A stretch of 15,336 nt of DNA, from contig CAZTJA010000074.1 in assembly GCA_964613745.1 (NCBI GenBank), forward strand, positions 1-15,336, in the 5' to 3' direction. The translations under genes and the position numbers were made by a program. Source of the stretch: CAZTJA01 sp964613745. Its GTDB lineage: Bacteria; Desulfobacterota; Desulfomonilia; Desulfomonilales; Desulfomonilaceae. Shown here piece by piece: positions 1 through 8,090 of this stretch (its first letter is position 1; every line of letters begins with the position of its first letter). Below the pieces are notes generated by a model. It had not been told where the DNA came from and searched no databases. It saw nothing but the letters and a program-made list of their open reading frames with translations.

Positions 1-21
1 TTTTGCTTGCGCGTTCACCAT
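1..21 (-). CDS. Possible 5' end of a divergent gene, cut by the window edge
   Basis: On the minus strand an AGGAGGT box (39-33) is followed 11 nt later by ATG (21-19), and the frame stays open to the window edge (Met-Val-Asn-Ala-Gln-Ala-Lys). A TTG in another frame (25-23) lies 7 nt from the same box and is an alternative start. Seven residues are too few to assign a product. A perfect anti-SD match in front of a start codon is the only evidence. If real, this gene is divergent from the transporter operon and shares its upstream region. Confidence 0.35.
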
Positions 22-29
22 ACAAAAAC

Positions 30-58
30 TTGACCTCCTAAGTACGTTCTGCTATTTT
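30..58 (+). promoter_or_regulatory. Candidate sigma70-type promoter for the transporter operon
   Basis: TTGACC (30-35), a 17-nt spacer and TATTTT (53-58) match the -35/-10 consensus at 5/6 and 4/6. A start near position 65 would give a leader of about 130 nt. The -35 box overlaps the complement of the AGGAGGT box of the possible divergent gene, so part of the match may be incidental. Confidence 0.25.
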
Positions 59-136
59 GGACCCCTCATCTCCGAGCCGGAAAATCCGTGCTTGTTTTTA
101 TATACACTCCCTTCCACTGATCGGCCTGTAACTCCG

Positions 137-152
137 CGGCTCCATTGAGCCG
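137..152 (+). promoter_or_regulatory. GC-rich hairpin in the livG leader
   Basis: CGGCTC (137-142) and GAGCCG (147-152) are perfect complements around a CATT loop. The hairpin lies about 30 nt upstream of the SD (GGGGA, 184-188) of the first transporter gene. No T-run follows, so it is not a terminator. A role in leader stability or regulation is possible but not shown. Confidence 0.3.
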
Positions 153-194
153 TCTAGCCTAAACTCATTAGCGATCTCGCAAAGGGGACGCTCT

Positions 195-995
195 ATGCCC
201 GAAACTATTCTCGAAGCGAAAAATATTTTTCTCTCGTTTCATGGGGTGGCGGCACTAACAAACGTTAGTTTCGAAGTGAATAGAGGAGAGATTTTTTCGA
301 TTATTGGTCCTAACGGTGCTGGAAAGACTTGCATGATGAACTGCATTAACGGCCTATACCGGCCAAAGCAGGGCAAGCTTTTTTATAAGGGAACCGACAT
401 CACCAGAATGTCCCCCCATAGGCGAGCATCACTGGGCCTTTCAAGAACCTTTCAGAAGATCGAATTATTCGGGGGAATGACGGTTCTGGATAACATCAGA
501 CTTGGTAGACACATGCACCTGAGATCCGGGATCCTGAGTTCATGTATTTATTGGGGCAAGACCAGCCGAGAAGAAATCAAGAATCGTGCGTTCATAGAAG
601 AAGAAATCATCGATCTTTTGGAGATACAAGCATTTCGCAATGAGATAACAGGAATGCTTCCTTATGGAATGCAGAAACGTATCGAGTTGGCTAGGGCACT
701 CGCCGTCAAGCCAGATCTCATTCTGCTGGATGAACCGCTTGCGGGTTTAAACCTGGAAGAGACTGAGGACATGGCCCGTTTTATCGTTGATATCAATGAA
801 GATAAGAGATGGCGGGTAACGTGCATCCTTGTAGAGCATGATATGGGAGTGGTTATGGACCTCTCCGACAGGGTAATGACTCTCAATTTTGGCGTTAAAA
901 TCGCCGAAGGTACCCCCAGCGAGATTCAAGAAAATCCCGAAGTAATAAAGGCGTATCTCGGAGAGGTGGAGGATCTCTATGCCAGCCGCAGATGA
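195..995 (+). CDS. livG: LIV-type ABC transporter ATP-binding protein (LivG)
   Basis: This is a cytoplasmic ATPase subunit of a branched-chain-amino-acid-family (HAAT) importer, 266 residues, normal length for LivG. Visible motifs are the Walker A loop (residues 38-45, GPNGAGKT), Q-loop Q87, an atypical signature LPYGMQ (155-160, usually LSYGQQ), Walker B (175-180, LILLDE) and the switch His215. The C-terminal segment with AEGTPSEI and AYLG is typical of LivG rather than LivF. The ATG follows GGGGA with 6-nt spacing. The gene overlaps the next one by 17 nt, indicating translational coupling. It should pair with the LivF protein at 6465 on the LivH/LivM permease. Family assignment is firm; the transported substrate cannot be read from the sequence. 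Confidence 0.93.
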   Translation: MPETILEAKNIFLSFHGVAALTNVSFEVNRGEIFSIIGPNGAGKTCMMNCINGLYRPKQGKLFYKGTDITRMSPHRRASLGLSRTFQKIELFGGMTVLDNIRLGRHMHLRSGILSSCIYWGKTSREEIKNRAFIEEEIIDLLEIQAFRNEITGMLPYGMQKRIELARALAVKPDLILLDEPLAGLNLEETEDMARFIVDINEDKRWRVTCILVEHDMGVVMDLSDRVMTLNFGVKIAEGTPSEIQENPEVIKAYLGEVEDLYASRR

Positions 996-2937
996 GCAAG
1001 CTACCAAAGGCGAAATTGAAATTACGAAAGATCTCACTCTTCCAAAACTCCTAATTCAACAAGGTCGGACATTCGGTAGTGACCGAGTCGCTATGAGAGA
1101 AAAGGAGTATGGAATTTGGCGACCGGTTACTTGGTCGCAGTATATAGATAATGTAAGGAATATCTGTCTGGGATTGATTGAGCTCGGCCTGGAACCCAAC
1201 GATAAAGTGATAATGATCGGGGACAATAGGCCTCAGGCGCTATGGACCGAAATGGCCGCTATGTGCGCAGGGGGTATTGGCGTCTGGTTGTTTCAGGATT
1301 CGTTGTTGGACGAAGTTCAATACATAGTCGATCATTCCGATGCAAAATTCTACGTTGCAGAAGGTCAGGAAGAAGTAGATAAGGCCCTTTCAATTCGAGA
1401 CAAATGCCCCAAGCTCAAAAAAATAATTTGGGACGATCCAAAGGGATTGAGGCATTACAATGATCCTATGCTCATCAGCTTGGAAGAGATCATTGAATTA
1501 GGTAAGAAAAAAGGTGCCGCATCCCCTACCCTTTTCGAGGATCTCATTGCAAAAGGACACGGGGACGACGTATGTTTACTCTTTTACACATCCGGCACCA
1601 CCTCAGTTCCAAAAGGTGTTCTTCTCACTCACTACAACATGCTCACAATGGGTCAAAACCTGATGAGGGTAGATCCTTGTAAGGATACCGACGACTTCGT
1701 TTCTTACCTGCCCTTCGCCTGGATTGGTGAGCAGATGATGGCCATCTCCTGCGGTTTACAGGTGGGCTTCACCGTCAATTTTCCCGAGGAGCCTGAGACA
1801 GCAGAAGATAACGTGAGGGAAATCGGTCCACACGTTATGTTCGCACCGCCTAGGCGTTATGAACAAATGACCAGGTCAGTTCAGGTCAAGCATCTCGATG
1901 CGTCTTGGCTCAAGCGGTGGATGTACAGAACTGCAATGAACATCGGTTACAAAACTGCAGACTTCAAATTTGATAAAAAGGACATTCCGTTTCACTGGAA
2001 ACTTTTGCATAAATTGTCCGATTGGACCGTGTACTCAAAGATTCGCGATCACTTGGGTTTAAGCCGGGTTCGAAGGGCTTACACAGGTGGGGCTGCGATG
2101 GGACCCGATCATTTCCGTTTTTTTCATGCAATAGGAGTCAACCTCAAACAAATATACGGTCAAACCGAAATTGCCGGTATTTCCGTTGTGCATAGGGACG
2201 ATGACGTCAAGTTCGATACAGTGGGCACTCCTATTCCAGGAACGGAAATCAAGATCACGGAAAGTGATGAAATTTTGTCAAAGAGTCCTTCCGTTTTTGT
2301 TGGTTATTACAAAATGGAAGAAGAGACGAAGAAAACTTTGAAAGATGGTTGGCTCTATTCGGGGGATACCGGTTTCATTGACGAAGATGGGCATCTGGTC
2401 GTTTTTGACAGATCCAAAGACATCATGATATTGAGCGACAAAAGGAAATTTTCACCTCAATTCCTAGAAGCTCGCATAAAATTCAGCCCTTATATGCGGG
2501 ATGCATTGATTGTCGGCCACATGCGGCCTTATGTCGTGGCAATCGTCTGCATTGATTACAATACAGTAGGCAAATGGGCGGAGGACAATGGAATAAACTA
2601 TACGAGTTACACTGAATTGTCCCAAAATCCCAAAATTTACGATCTCATTGAAGATGAACTCAGAGAAGTCAATCGCACGCTCCCCGAAGCAGCTAAAATT
2701 CGCAGATTTGCCAATCTGTACAAAGAATTCGATGCAGATGACGACGAGTTGACCCGAACGAGGAAAATTCGTCGAGCTTTTGTTGAAAACCGCTACAAGG
2801 ACATAATAGACGCTCTGTACTCACCTGACGACTCGATGCGCATGGAGACCGACATCACTTACGAAGACGGCCGAGTGGCGCAGATCAGAGCGGATATTAG
2901 ACTTCAGGAAGTAAAGCCGCAGGGGGGCAGCAAGTAA
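979..2937 (+). CDS. Long-chain-type acyl-CoA ligase (AMP-binding) within the transporter operon
   Basis: A 652-residue member of the ANL adenylate-forming superfamily, FadD15/long-chain acyl-CoA synthetase type. It should activate a carboxylic acid with ATP and then form the CoA thioester. Motifs: the phosphate loop at 203-213 (YTSGTTSVPKG, with Ser209 where Gly is usual), YGQTE at 393-397, the ribose-binding Asp463 in YSGD, hinge DRSKD at 477-481, and the C-terminal catalytic lysine, most likely K596 in LTRTRKIRR. The start is set by GGAGG (968-972), 6 nt from the ATG, inside the end of livG. Its stop overlaps the livH start by one base (TAATG). Position between transporter subunits suggests it traps or activates the imported acid in the cytoplasm. 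Substrate (fatty, aromatic or dicarboxylic acid) is unresolved. No transmembrane segment is evident. Confidence 0.9.
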   Translation: MPAADEQATKGEIEITKDLTLPKLLIQQGRTFGSDRVAMREKEYGIWRPVTWSQYIDNVRNICLGLIELGLEPNDKVIMIGDNRPQALWTEMAAMCAGGIGVWLFQDSLLDEVQYIVDHSDAKFYVAEGQEEVDKALSIRDKCPKLKKIIWDDPKGLRHYNDPMLISLEEIIELGKKKGAASPTLFEDLIAKGHGDDVCLLFYTSGTTSVPKGVLLTHYNMLTMGQNLMRVDPCKDTDDFVSYLPFAWIGEQMMAISCGLQVGFTVNFPEEPETAEDNVREIGPHVMFAPPRRYEQMTRSVQVKHLDASWLKRWMYRTAMNIGYKTADFKFDKKDIPFHWKLLHKLSDWTVYSKIRDHLGLSRVRRAYTGGAAMGPDHFRFFHAIGVNLKQIYGQTEIAGISVVHRDDDVKFDTVGTPIPGTEIKITESDEILSKSPSVFVGYYKMEEETKKTLKDGWLYSGDTGFIDEDGHLVVFDRSKDIMILSDKRKFSPQFLEARIKFSPYMRDALIVGHMRPYVVAIVCIDYNTVGKWAEDNGINYTSYTELSQNPKIYDLIEDELREVNRTLPEAAKIRRFANLYKEFDADDDELTRTRKIRRAFVENRYKDIIDALYSPDDSMRMETDITYEDGRVAQIRADIRLQEVKPQGGSK

Positions 2938-3926
2938 TGTCACCTAAACTCAAACGTATTTTGATTGCCGTCGGCTTGATTATTGTTGCGATTCCATCCG
3001 TTCGGACCATAGCAGCCGACCCATTCTTATTCGCGCAGCTTGTTGTTACCGGTGTTATGCTCGGGTCTATCTTTGCGCTCGTGGCACTCGGCTGGGTGCT
3101 CATATACAAGTGCTCGGGCGTACTCAATTTAGCTATGGGCGAGTTGACGATGATAGGAGGTTACGTATGCCTCTATCTTTATACAATGTTCGTCCCGGCT
3201 ATGCCGATTACCCAGGCATTTGTACTTTCCTTGATTGGTACGATGATCATTGGAATTATCCTTGGATTACTCACGGAGCGATTATTCCTGAGAAAAATGA
3301 TTGGGGAACCCATATTGGCCGTAATTATGGTCACTGTAGGCCTAGCATTTTTCTTTAAGGGTATGGTTTTTCTCATCTGGGATCCGGATACCCAGGTTTT
3401 CTATCCTCGAATATTTTCGATTGAGCCCATCGTAATCTGGGGAGTTGCAATCGGCCAGGTTTATCTCTGGAGTTTTATTGCAGCGCTCATTTTAATGGCG
3501 ATATTCGTCTCATTTTTCAAGTACACGCGCTGGGGCTTATCCATGCAGGCGTGCGCCGACGACGAGATGGCTGCGCTCTCGCTGGGTGTAAGTGCAAAGT
3601 TTGTTTACGCATTGGCGTGGGCAATTGCCTTCATGGCTGCAGGAGTCGGTGGAACGCTGCTCGGAAACATCAACGGACTAAATTATTCCGTGAGTAGCCT
3701 CGGATTGTTGGTGTTGCCGGTGGTGGTATTCGGGGGTCTGAATTCGGTCCCCGGAGCAATTGTAGGCGGCATCACAATTGGAGTACTCCAGAACATAGCA
3801 GGCGGGTACTTCGATTACTATTTTCCCGGCGGAATTAAGGAGATAGCTCCTTTCATTTTTATGGTCATTTTTCTCTTATTTAAACCCTACGGCCTTTGGG
3901 GCTGGGAACGTATAGAAAGGGTTTAA
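2937..3926 (+). CDS. livH: LIV-type ABC transporter permease (LivH)
   Basis: A 329-residue polytopic inner-membrane permease. An N-terminal hydrophobic segment is followed by the LivH hallmark region near residues 60-80 (VLNLAMGELTMIGGY, corresponding to the usual INFAHGE stretch). The late region with DDEMAALSLGVSAKFVYALAW holds the cytoplasmic loop that contacts the ATPases, and a glycine-rich helix pair (VFGGLNSVPGAIVGG) follows. The start overlaps the ligase stop in TAATG and is preceded by a G-rich SD (2921-2926). The next gene begins 2 nt after its stop. It should form a heterodimer with LivM and carry substrate delivered by the periplasmic protein encoded at 5142. Confidence 0.92.
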   Translation: MSPKLKRILIAVGLIIVAIPSVRTIAADPFLFAQLVVTGVMLGSIFALVALGWVLIYKCSGVLNLAMGELTMIGGYVCLYLYTMFVPAMPITQAFVLSLIGTMIIGIILGLLTERLFLRKMIGEPILAVIMVTVGLAFFFKGMVFLIWDPDTQVFYPRIFSIEPIVIWGVAIGQVYLWSFIAALILMAIFVSFFKYTRWGLSMQACADDEMAALSLGVSAKFVYALAWAIAFMAAGVGGTLLGNINGLNYSVSSLGLLVLPVVVFGGLNSVPGAIVGGITIGVLQNIAGGYFDYYFPGGIKEIAPFIFMVIFLLFKPYGLWGWERIERV

Positions 3927-3928
3927 CC

Positions 3929-5059
3929 ATGAGTTATCTTCCATGCGGTACATACTTTGAGTCTTATGCGCAAGACCAGAACTGGTGGCGAACTTCTTTC
4001 ATCAAAGGAAAAATGGTCTTAATGGCCATTGTCCTGCTCGCGGTGCCATACATATTCGCCGACGACTGGTTGACGGTCTTTTACAACATTAATTACTACA
4101 TCTTGGCTGCACTAGGAGTTCAGCTCCTCATAGGCTACTGTGGTCAGATCACCCTCGGACATGCCGCATTTGTTGCAGTCGGCGGATATTGCAGCGCAAT
4201 GATGGTTTTGTTCATTCCGTGGCCCCAATTCTTTCATGATTGGGGGCTCGCCTATCCCATCAGTACAGTAACCGCCGGAATAGCCGCAGGACTGTGGTCG
4301 GTACTCTTCGGGCTGCCTTCTGCGAGAGTCAAAGGCTTTTATCTCATCATGACCACCATGGCGGCTCAGTGGATAACGGTACCACTGGTTATCACTCAGT
4401 ACGTGAGTCAAATCGGCGGGCGTGGACAGGCGTTTCAGATCCCGCCGGAGTTGATAAAGATTGGCCCATGGCTCATAAACAACGACACCAGAATCTACTA
4501 CTGGTCAATATTCCTGGTGGCTGTTTGCCTCATAGCAATGGGTAATCTCTTGCGAGCCAAACCGGGCAGAGCATGGATTGCCATACGTGACAACGACATT
4601 GCCGCTGAAACCATGGGAGTGAATATTGTTGCATACAAGCTCCTGGCCTTCTTTGTAGCCGGTTTTTTTGCAGGAATAGCTGGAAGTTTTTACATTAGTT
4701 CGCTTTCTTCGGTTTCCCCCGAACATTATGAATGGTTCAATTCGCTCCTATGGGTAGGAATTATTCTGATTGGAGGGGTTGGCAGTATTCAAGGAATAGT
4801 ATTCGGATCCGCTTTCTTCGTCCTCGTGTTCAGATTTCTTGAAATCGGTGTTGGTCATTTCACCGACATTCTTACGACCAATTTTCCCACATTGGCCTGG
4901 CTTTCACTCATCACCATCAAAATTACATTCTTCAAAGATGCTGTCTTCGGATTAGCGATCATTTTCTTCCTGATTTACGAGCCAAACGGGTTGGCCTACA
5001 GATACTGGCAATTGAAGAATTACTTTAACCTATGGCCCTTTTCCTACACCCGTAAGTAG
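3929..5059 (+). CDS. livM: LIV-type ABC transporter permease (LivM)
   Basis: A 376-residue polytopic permease, the second membrane subunit. The LivM core is visible: GYCGQITLGHAAFVAVGGY, then the coupling-loop region AIRDNDIAAETMGVNIVAYK, then AGIAGSFY and the GGVGSIQGIVFG helix pair. The frame extends upstream to a TTG at 3896 inside livH. I chose the ATG at 3929 because GAAAGG (3915-3920) sits 8 nt before it and it follows the livH stop directly. The first ~35 residues are hydrophilic and aromatic (FESYAQDQNWW), somewhat longer than in minimal LivM proteins. An 82-nt gap with a small CGGTACCG palindrome (5101-5108) separates it from livK. Confidence 0.92.
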   Translation: MSYLPCGTYFESYAQDQNWWRTSFIKGKMVLMAIVLLAVPYIFADDWLTVFYNINYYILAALGVQLLIGYCGQITLGHAAFVAVGGYCSAMMVLFIPWPQFFHDWGLAYPISTVTAGIAAGLWSVLFGLPSARVKGFYLIMTTMAAQWITVPLVITQYVSQIGGRGQAFQIPPELIKIGPWLINNDTRIYYWSIFLVAVCLIAMGNLLRAKPGRAWIAIRDNDIAAETMGVNIVAYKLLAFFVAGFFAGIAGSFYISSLSSVSPEHYEWFNSLLWVGIILIGGVGSIQGIVFGSAFFVLVFRFLEIGVGHFTDILTTNFPTLAWLSLITIKITFFKDAVFGLAIIFFLIYEPNGLAYRYWQLKNYFNLWPFSYTRK

Positions 5060-5141
5060 AACCGGGCTTTGGTGCTTTCGAATTTCTATCCATACTCGCA
5101 CGGTACCGCAAGGTCCAATTACACACCTGGGAGGTAGTCGT

Positions 5142-6398
5142 ATGGGCAAGAGAATCCTGTTGCTGTCATGCAGCCTGATCCTCATCTTCTCTTCTTTCGT
5201 TTACGCGGCAGAGGAGATACGGGTCGGTTCGATCAACGACCTAACCGGCGCAACTTCGGACGTAGGAAAAGATGCAGCCTTGGGAGTTAAAGAAGCGGTT
5301 GCGTACATCAACGACACGGGGGGAATAAACGGAAAGAAAATAAAACTCTTCCTTTCGGACTACCGTTACAGCGTTCCAGAAGCCCAGAACATTTATAAAC
5401 GCTTTTTGAATCAAGAAAAAATCCATATTTTGCTGCAATGGGGAACTGGAGATACCGAGGCTCTTTCAGCCACGGTAAACAAAGATAAGATGGTCACTAT
5501 TAGTGACTCTTTGTCTAATTTCCTGTGCGATCCAGCGAAAACACCTTACAATTTCATCTACAGCACCGATTATTCAACCAACGCTCGGGCCTGCTTGACT
5601 GCTTGGTATGAAGAAGTTTGGCTCAAGAGCGACAAGTGGAAGAAAGCTAGAGAAGCCGGCCAAAAGCCCAAACTTGTTTGCTTTTACATGTTCGCGGCAC
5701 CATATGCAAGCGCCCCAATCAAATCCATCAAAGATCAGGCTCAGCTTCTTGGGATCGAAGTTGCCAAAGATCAGGACGTTTCTCTCACCGCATTAGATGC
5801 CAAGAGTCAGGTTCTTGCAGCTAAGGGCGAAAATGCAACCATAGTCTGGCACGGCAATACCACTATGTCGGTTGCAACGGCCATCAAGGACGCTTATGCC
5901 CTGAAACTCGAAGCGGACCACATCACGAACAATTGGGGCTTCGACCACAATCTCATCCGCATGTCCGGGCAGGCATCCGAAGGGGTCATAGGAGCAGCAT
6001 CAGCCAGCTTCCTGCACGAGAATGTTCCTTACATGGACAAAGTAAGAGAGTATACCAAGAAAATTAACCCCTCCGTTCCTGAAGAAAAACGAGACGTAAG
6101 AACGGTTCAGGGGTGGTTAAAGGTATCATTGGCCGCCGCAGGACTGGGGCGTGCAGATAAGCAAGGCAAACTTGATGGACCAACCATCAAAGCATCCCTC
6201 GAATCTCTTACCGATTGGTTTCCATTTGAGACCAAAGATGCTTTGGGTAGACCCCCAACTACCATAACTTCTAAAGATCACAGGCCGTCTCCTGTTGCTA
6301 CTCTTTACACAGTCAAAGATGGAAAGATTGAACCATTCATCAAAATCGACATGAAGAAAAAATTCCCCGATAAGTGGGACGGATGGCTGGGTTGGTAA
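5142..6398 (+). CDS. livK: Periplasmic substrate-binding protein of the LIV-type transporter (LivK-like)
   Basis: A 418-residue Peripla_BP_6 (type I fold) protein. A signal peptide (MGKR, hydrophobic core, VYA then AEE) predicts cleavage near residue 22-23. The mature protein begins with the family pattern IRVGSINDLTGATSDVGKDAALGVKEAVAYIN and GGINGKKIKL. The start is fixed by GGGAGGT, 6 nt upstream. It is longer than amino-acid-specific LivJ/LivK (about 345 mature residues), as in HAAT proteins that bind organic acids, amides or aromatic compounds. That, with the neighbouring acyl-CoA ligase, favours a non-amino-acid ligand, but the ligand cannot be named from sequence alone. A hairpin just after its stop could stabilise or separate this message so that the binding protein is made in excess. 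Confidence 0.88.
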   Translation: MGKRILLLSCSLILIFSSFVYAAEEIRVGSINDLTGATSDVGKDAALGVKEAVAYINDTGGINGKKIKLFLSDYRYSVPEAQNIYKRFLNQEKIHILLQWGTGDTEALSATVNKDKMVTISDSLSNFLCDPAKTPYNFIYSTDYSTNARACLTAWYEEVWLKSDKWKKAREAGQKPKLVCFYMFAAPYASAPIKSIKDQAQLLGIEVAKDQDVSLTALDAKSQVLAAKGENATIVWHGNTTMSVATAIKDAYALKLEADHITNNWGFDHNLIRMSGQASEGVIGAASASFLHENVPYMDKVREYTKKINPSVPEEKRDVRTVQGWLKVSLAAAGLGRADKQGKLDGPTIKASLESLTDWFPFETKDALGRPPTTITSKDHRPSPVATLYTVKDGKIEPFIKIDMKKKFPDKWDGWLGW

Positions 6399-6405
6399 TC
6401 CTTAT

Positions 6406-6426
6406 GAGGGTGGCCGGTCCACCCTC
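6406..6426 (+). terminator. Hairpin after livK (attenuator or mRNA-stabilising stem)
   Basis: GAGGGTGG (6406-6413) and CCACCCTC (6419-6426) form a perfect 8-bp stem around CCGGT. No T-run follows (TTAAGC), so full intrinsic termination is unlikely. Stems of this kind downstream of a binding-protein gene often protect the upstream mRNA and lower expression of later operon genes. livF starts 38 nt after it. Confidence 0.55.
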
Positions 6427-6464
6427 TTAAGCTCGATTGCAAAAATTCAAAGGGAGTAGACAGA

Positions 6465-7274
6465 GTGGCCGAGACTGTCAAGAAAATTCTAAATATCAAT
6501 AATATTGAAGTGCGATACCACGAAGTGATCCTCGTGCTCAAAGGCGTTTCCATAAGTGTCCCCGAAAGGGGAATTGTAGCCTTGCTTGGAGCAAATGGAG
6601 CCGGAAAAAGCACCACTTTGAAAGCAATATCCGGGCTGCTCAATCATGAGGAAGGAGAAGTCACGGACGGCAGCATCGAATTCATGGGTGAGAAGATACA
6701 TAAGCTGCCTGCCGAACAGATCTCCAAGCGCGGTATTTTTCAGATTATTGAAGGAAGAAGAGTGTTTGAGCACCTCACCGTTGAGGAAAACTTGATTGTA
6801 GGCGGTCACCTGCGGCCTAAGGGTCTCAAGGAAAGGCTGGATATGGTCTACCACTATTTTCCGCGTTTGAGAGAACGTAGAAACATAATGGCAGGCTTCA
6901 TCAGCGGTGGCGAGCAACAAATGTGCGTAATAGGCAGAGCCATGATGGCACAACCGAAGTTGTTGCTGCTTGATGAACCCTCAATGGGCTTGGCCCCTCT
7001 GCTGATCAAAGAAATTTTCGACATCATTCAGCGACTCAACCGCGAAGAAATGATTCCCATTCTTTTGGTTGAACAGAACGTAAAACTTGCCTTGACCGTC
7101 GCTCCCTACGCGTATGTCATGGAAAACGGTCGGATCGTTATGGACGACACTTCGGAGAAACTGAAGGAAAACCCCGACATACGAGATTTCTATTTGGGGT
7201 TGACGGATGTGGGCGGTAGAAAAAGCTTTCGCGACGTCAAGCACTATAAACGCAGAAAACGTTGGCTTGCGTGA
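6465..7274 (+). CDS. livF: LIV-type ABC transporter ATP-binding protein (LivF)
   Basis: The second ATPase subunit, 269 residues. Motifs: Walker A at 42-49 (GANGAGKS), Q-loop Q93, signature SGGEQQ at 147-152, Walker B LLLLDE at 166-171 and the LivF-type switch VEQN (Gln204 in place of His). The start codon is GTG with AGGGAG (6451-6456) 8 nt upstream. After the usual LivF ending (FYLG, 242-245) there is a tail of about 24 residues with a basic cluster KHYKRRKRW, not present in E. coli LivF. It completes the five-component importer with livG, livH, livM and livK. Its position after livK, far from livG, is unusual compared with livHMGF operons. Confidence 0.92.
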   Translation: MAETVKKILNINNIEVRYHEVILVLKGVSISVPERGIVALLGANGAGKSTTLKAISGLLNHEEGEVTDGSIEFMGEKIHKLPAEQISKRGIFQIIEGRRVFEHLTVEENLIVGGHLRPKGLKERLDMVYHYFPRLRERRNIMAGFISGGEQQMCVIGRAMMAQPKLLLLDEPSMGLAPLLIKEIFDIIQRLNREEMIPILLVEQNVKLALTVAPYAYVMENGRIVMDDTSEKLKENPDIRDFYLGLTDVGGRKSFRDVKHYKRRKRWLA

Positions 7275-7363
7275 TGCAAGACTACGCCCTCTAAAGGCAA
7301 CTGCTCGTTTCATCGACGCTGACAACATCACAATCTGAAGCACTATCGGAAAGGAGCATACGG

Positions 7364-7954
7364 ATGAAAAAACACATTATGATCCTCTTGACCATGGTTT
7401 TTCTTTTCGGCCTATCGGTCATGCCGTCTCTCGCTCTAGATCCGCCCGTCATCACTTTAGAAAGAATAGAAGTCGCAAGCATACAACCTTTTTTTGTCAA
7501 ACCCCGCATTGAATATAAAAGTGAACAAGAGCCCGGCAAGGATTTGGCGGCCGGTGCGATCATGAATTTAGCCGTCGTGTTTTCAGTCAAGAATCCCAAC
7601 AAAGAAGCGGTAATGCTCGATGAACTATCGTTCACTACGATGTTTGAAGGATTTGACATAAATACGACTATGACGGACGACGATATGTGGGTTCCGGCCG
7701 GAAAAACCAATCAGCTCCGGATTATCGTCACAAATGAAACTCATCCTGCAATATTGAACCTCAGTGTGGGAGCAGGCAATTCCGGTAAGCTGCAGGAGAT
7801 GAAGACCACTCCCGCCGCTATGGTTAAGAAATGGTGGGACACGGTTAGCGATCTAGCGTTTCCCATCGGAATTAGCGGTGGAACTGCGGTTTTCAAGGAT
7901 GAAAAAGGCAAAGAAACGAGAGTGACTTTTTCGGGAGAATTTCCTAAGAAATAA
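7364..7954 (+). CDS. Secreted LEA-14-like (type 2 LEA/WHy-like) protein
   Basis: A 196-residue protein with a signal peptide (MKKH, hydrophobic core, SLA then LDPP; cleavage near residue 24). The mature part is beta-rich. It contains a segment resembling LEA type 2/WHy domains, in which related proteins have NPN in a 'conflicting tangent' beta sandwich (here VVFSVKNPNKEAVMLDELSFTTMFEGFDI, residues ~71-99, then VPAGKTNQLRIIV). A GGAAAGGAG SD precedes the ATG. It lies 89 nt after livF on the same strand and before a strong terminator, so it is probably the last gene of the transporter unit. A periplasmic accessory or stress role is possible. Family resemblance is moderate and its function is unknown. 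Confidence 0.65.
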   Translation: MKKHIMILLTMVFLFGLSVMPSLALDPPVITLERIEVASIQPFFVKPRIEYKSEQEPGKDLAAGAIMNLAVVFSVKNPNKEAVMLDELSFTTMFEGFDINTTMTDDDMWVPAGKTNQLRIIVTNETHPAILNLSVGAGNSGKLQEMKTTPAAMVKKWWDTVSDLAFPIGISGGTAVFKDEKGKETRVTFSGEFPKK

Positions 7955-7974
7955 TATTTTAAAATGTGAATGGC

Positions 7975-8007
7975 CAAAGATGGAGCTGCAAGGCTCCATC
8001 TTTGTTT
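7975..8007 (+). terminator. Strong intrinsic terminator ending the transporter operon
   Basis: CAAAGATGGAGC (7975-7986) and GCTCCATCTTTG (7993-8004) form a perfect 12-bp stem with a six-base loop, 20 nt after the LEA-like gene. The 3' side runs into TTTGTTT, giving the U-rich end of a rho-independent terminator. Confidence 0.85.
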
Positions 8008-8090
8008 GGAGACAGTATTGACTTAGTCTGGAATCTTTCCGGAAGTATGTTTCGTAAATAATTAATCTCTGTTTGTTGATCGAGGTAAAA

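Noticed and set aside
4112..4545. Open frames on both strands inside livM
   Set aside because: Alternate-frame shadows of a well-supported permease gene, with no SD or domain.
6489..6953. 154-codon open frame on the minus strand opposite livF
   Set aside because: It is antisense to a clear LivF coding region with all ATPase motifs. The translation has no recognisable domain and is a codon-usage shadow.
7291..7710. 139-codon minus-strand frame over the LEA-like gene
   Set aside because: The plus-strand frame has a GGAAAGGAG SD, a signal peptide and a following terminator. The minus frame has none of these.
8018..8051. Possible promoter TTGACT ... TATGTT before the LarA-like gene
   Set aside because: The spacer would be 22 nt, too long for a sigma70 promoter, and no better -10 is found at 16-18 nt.
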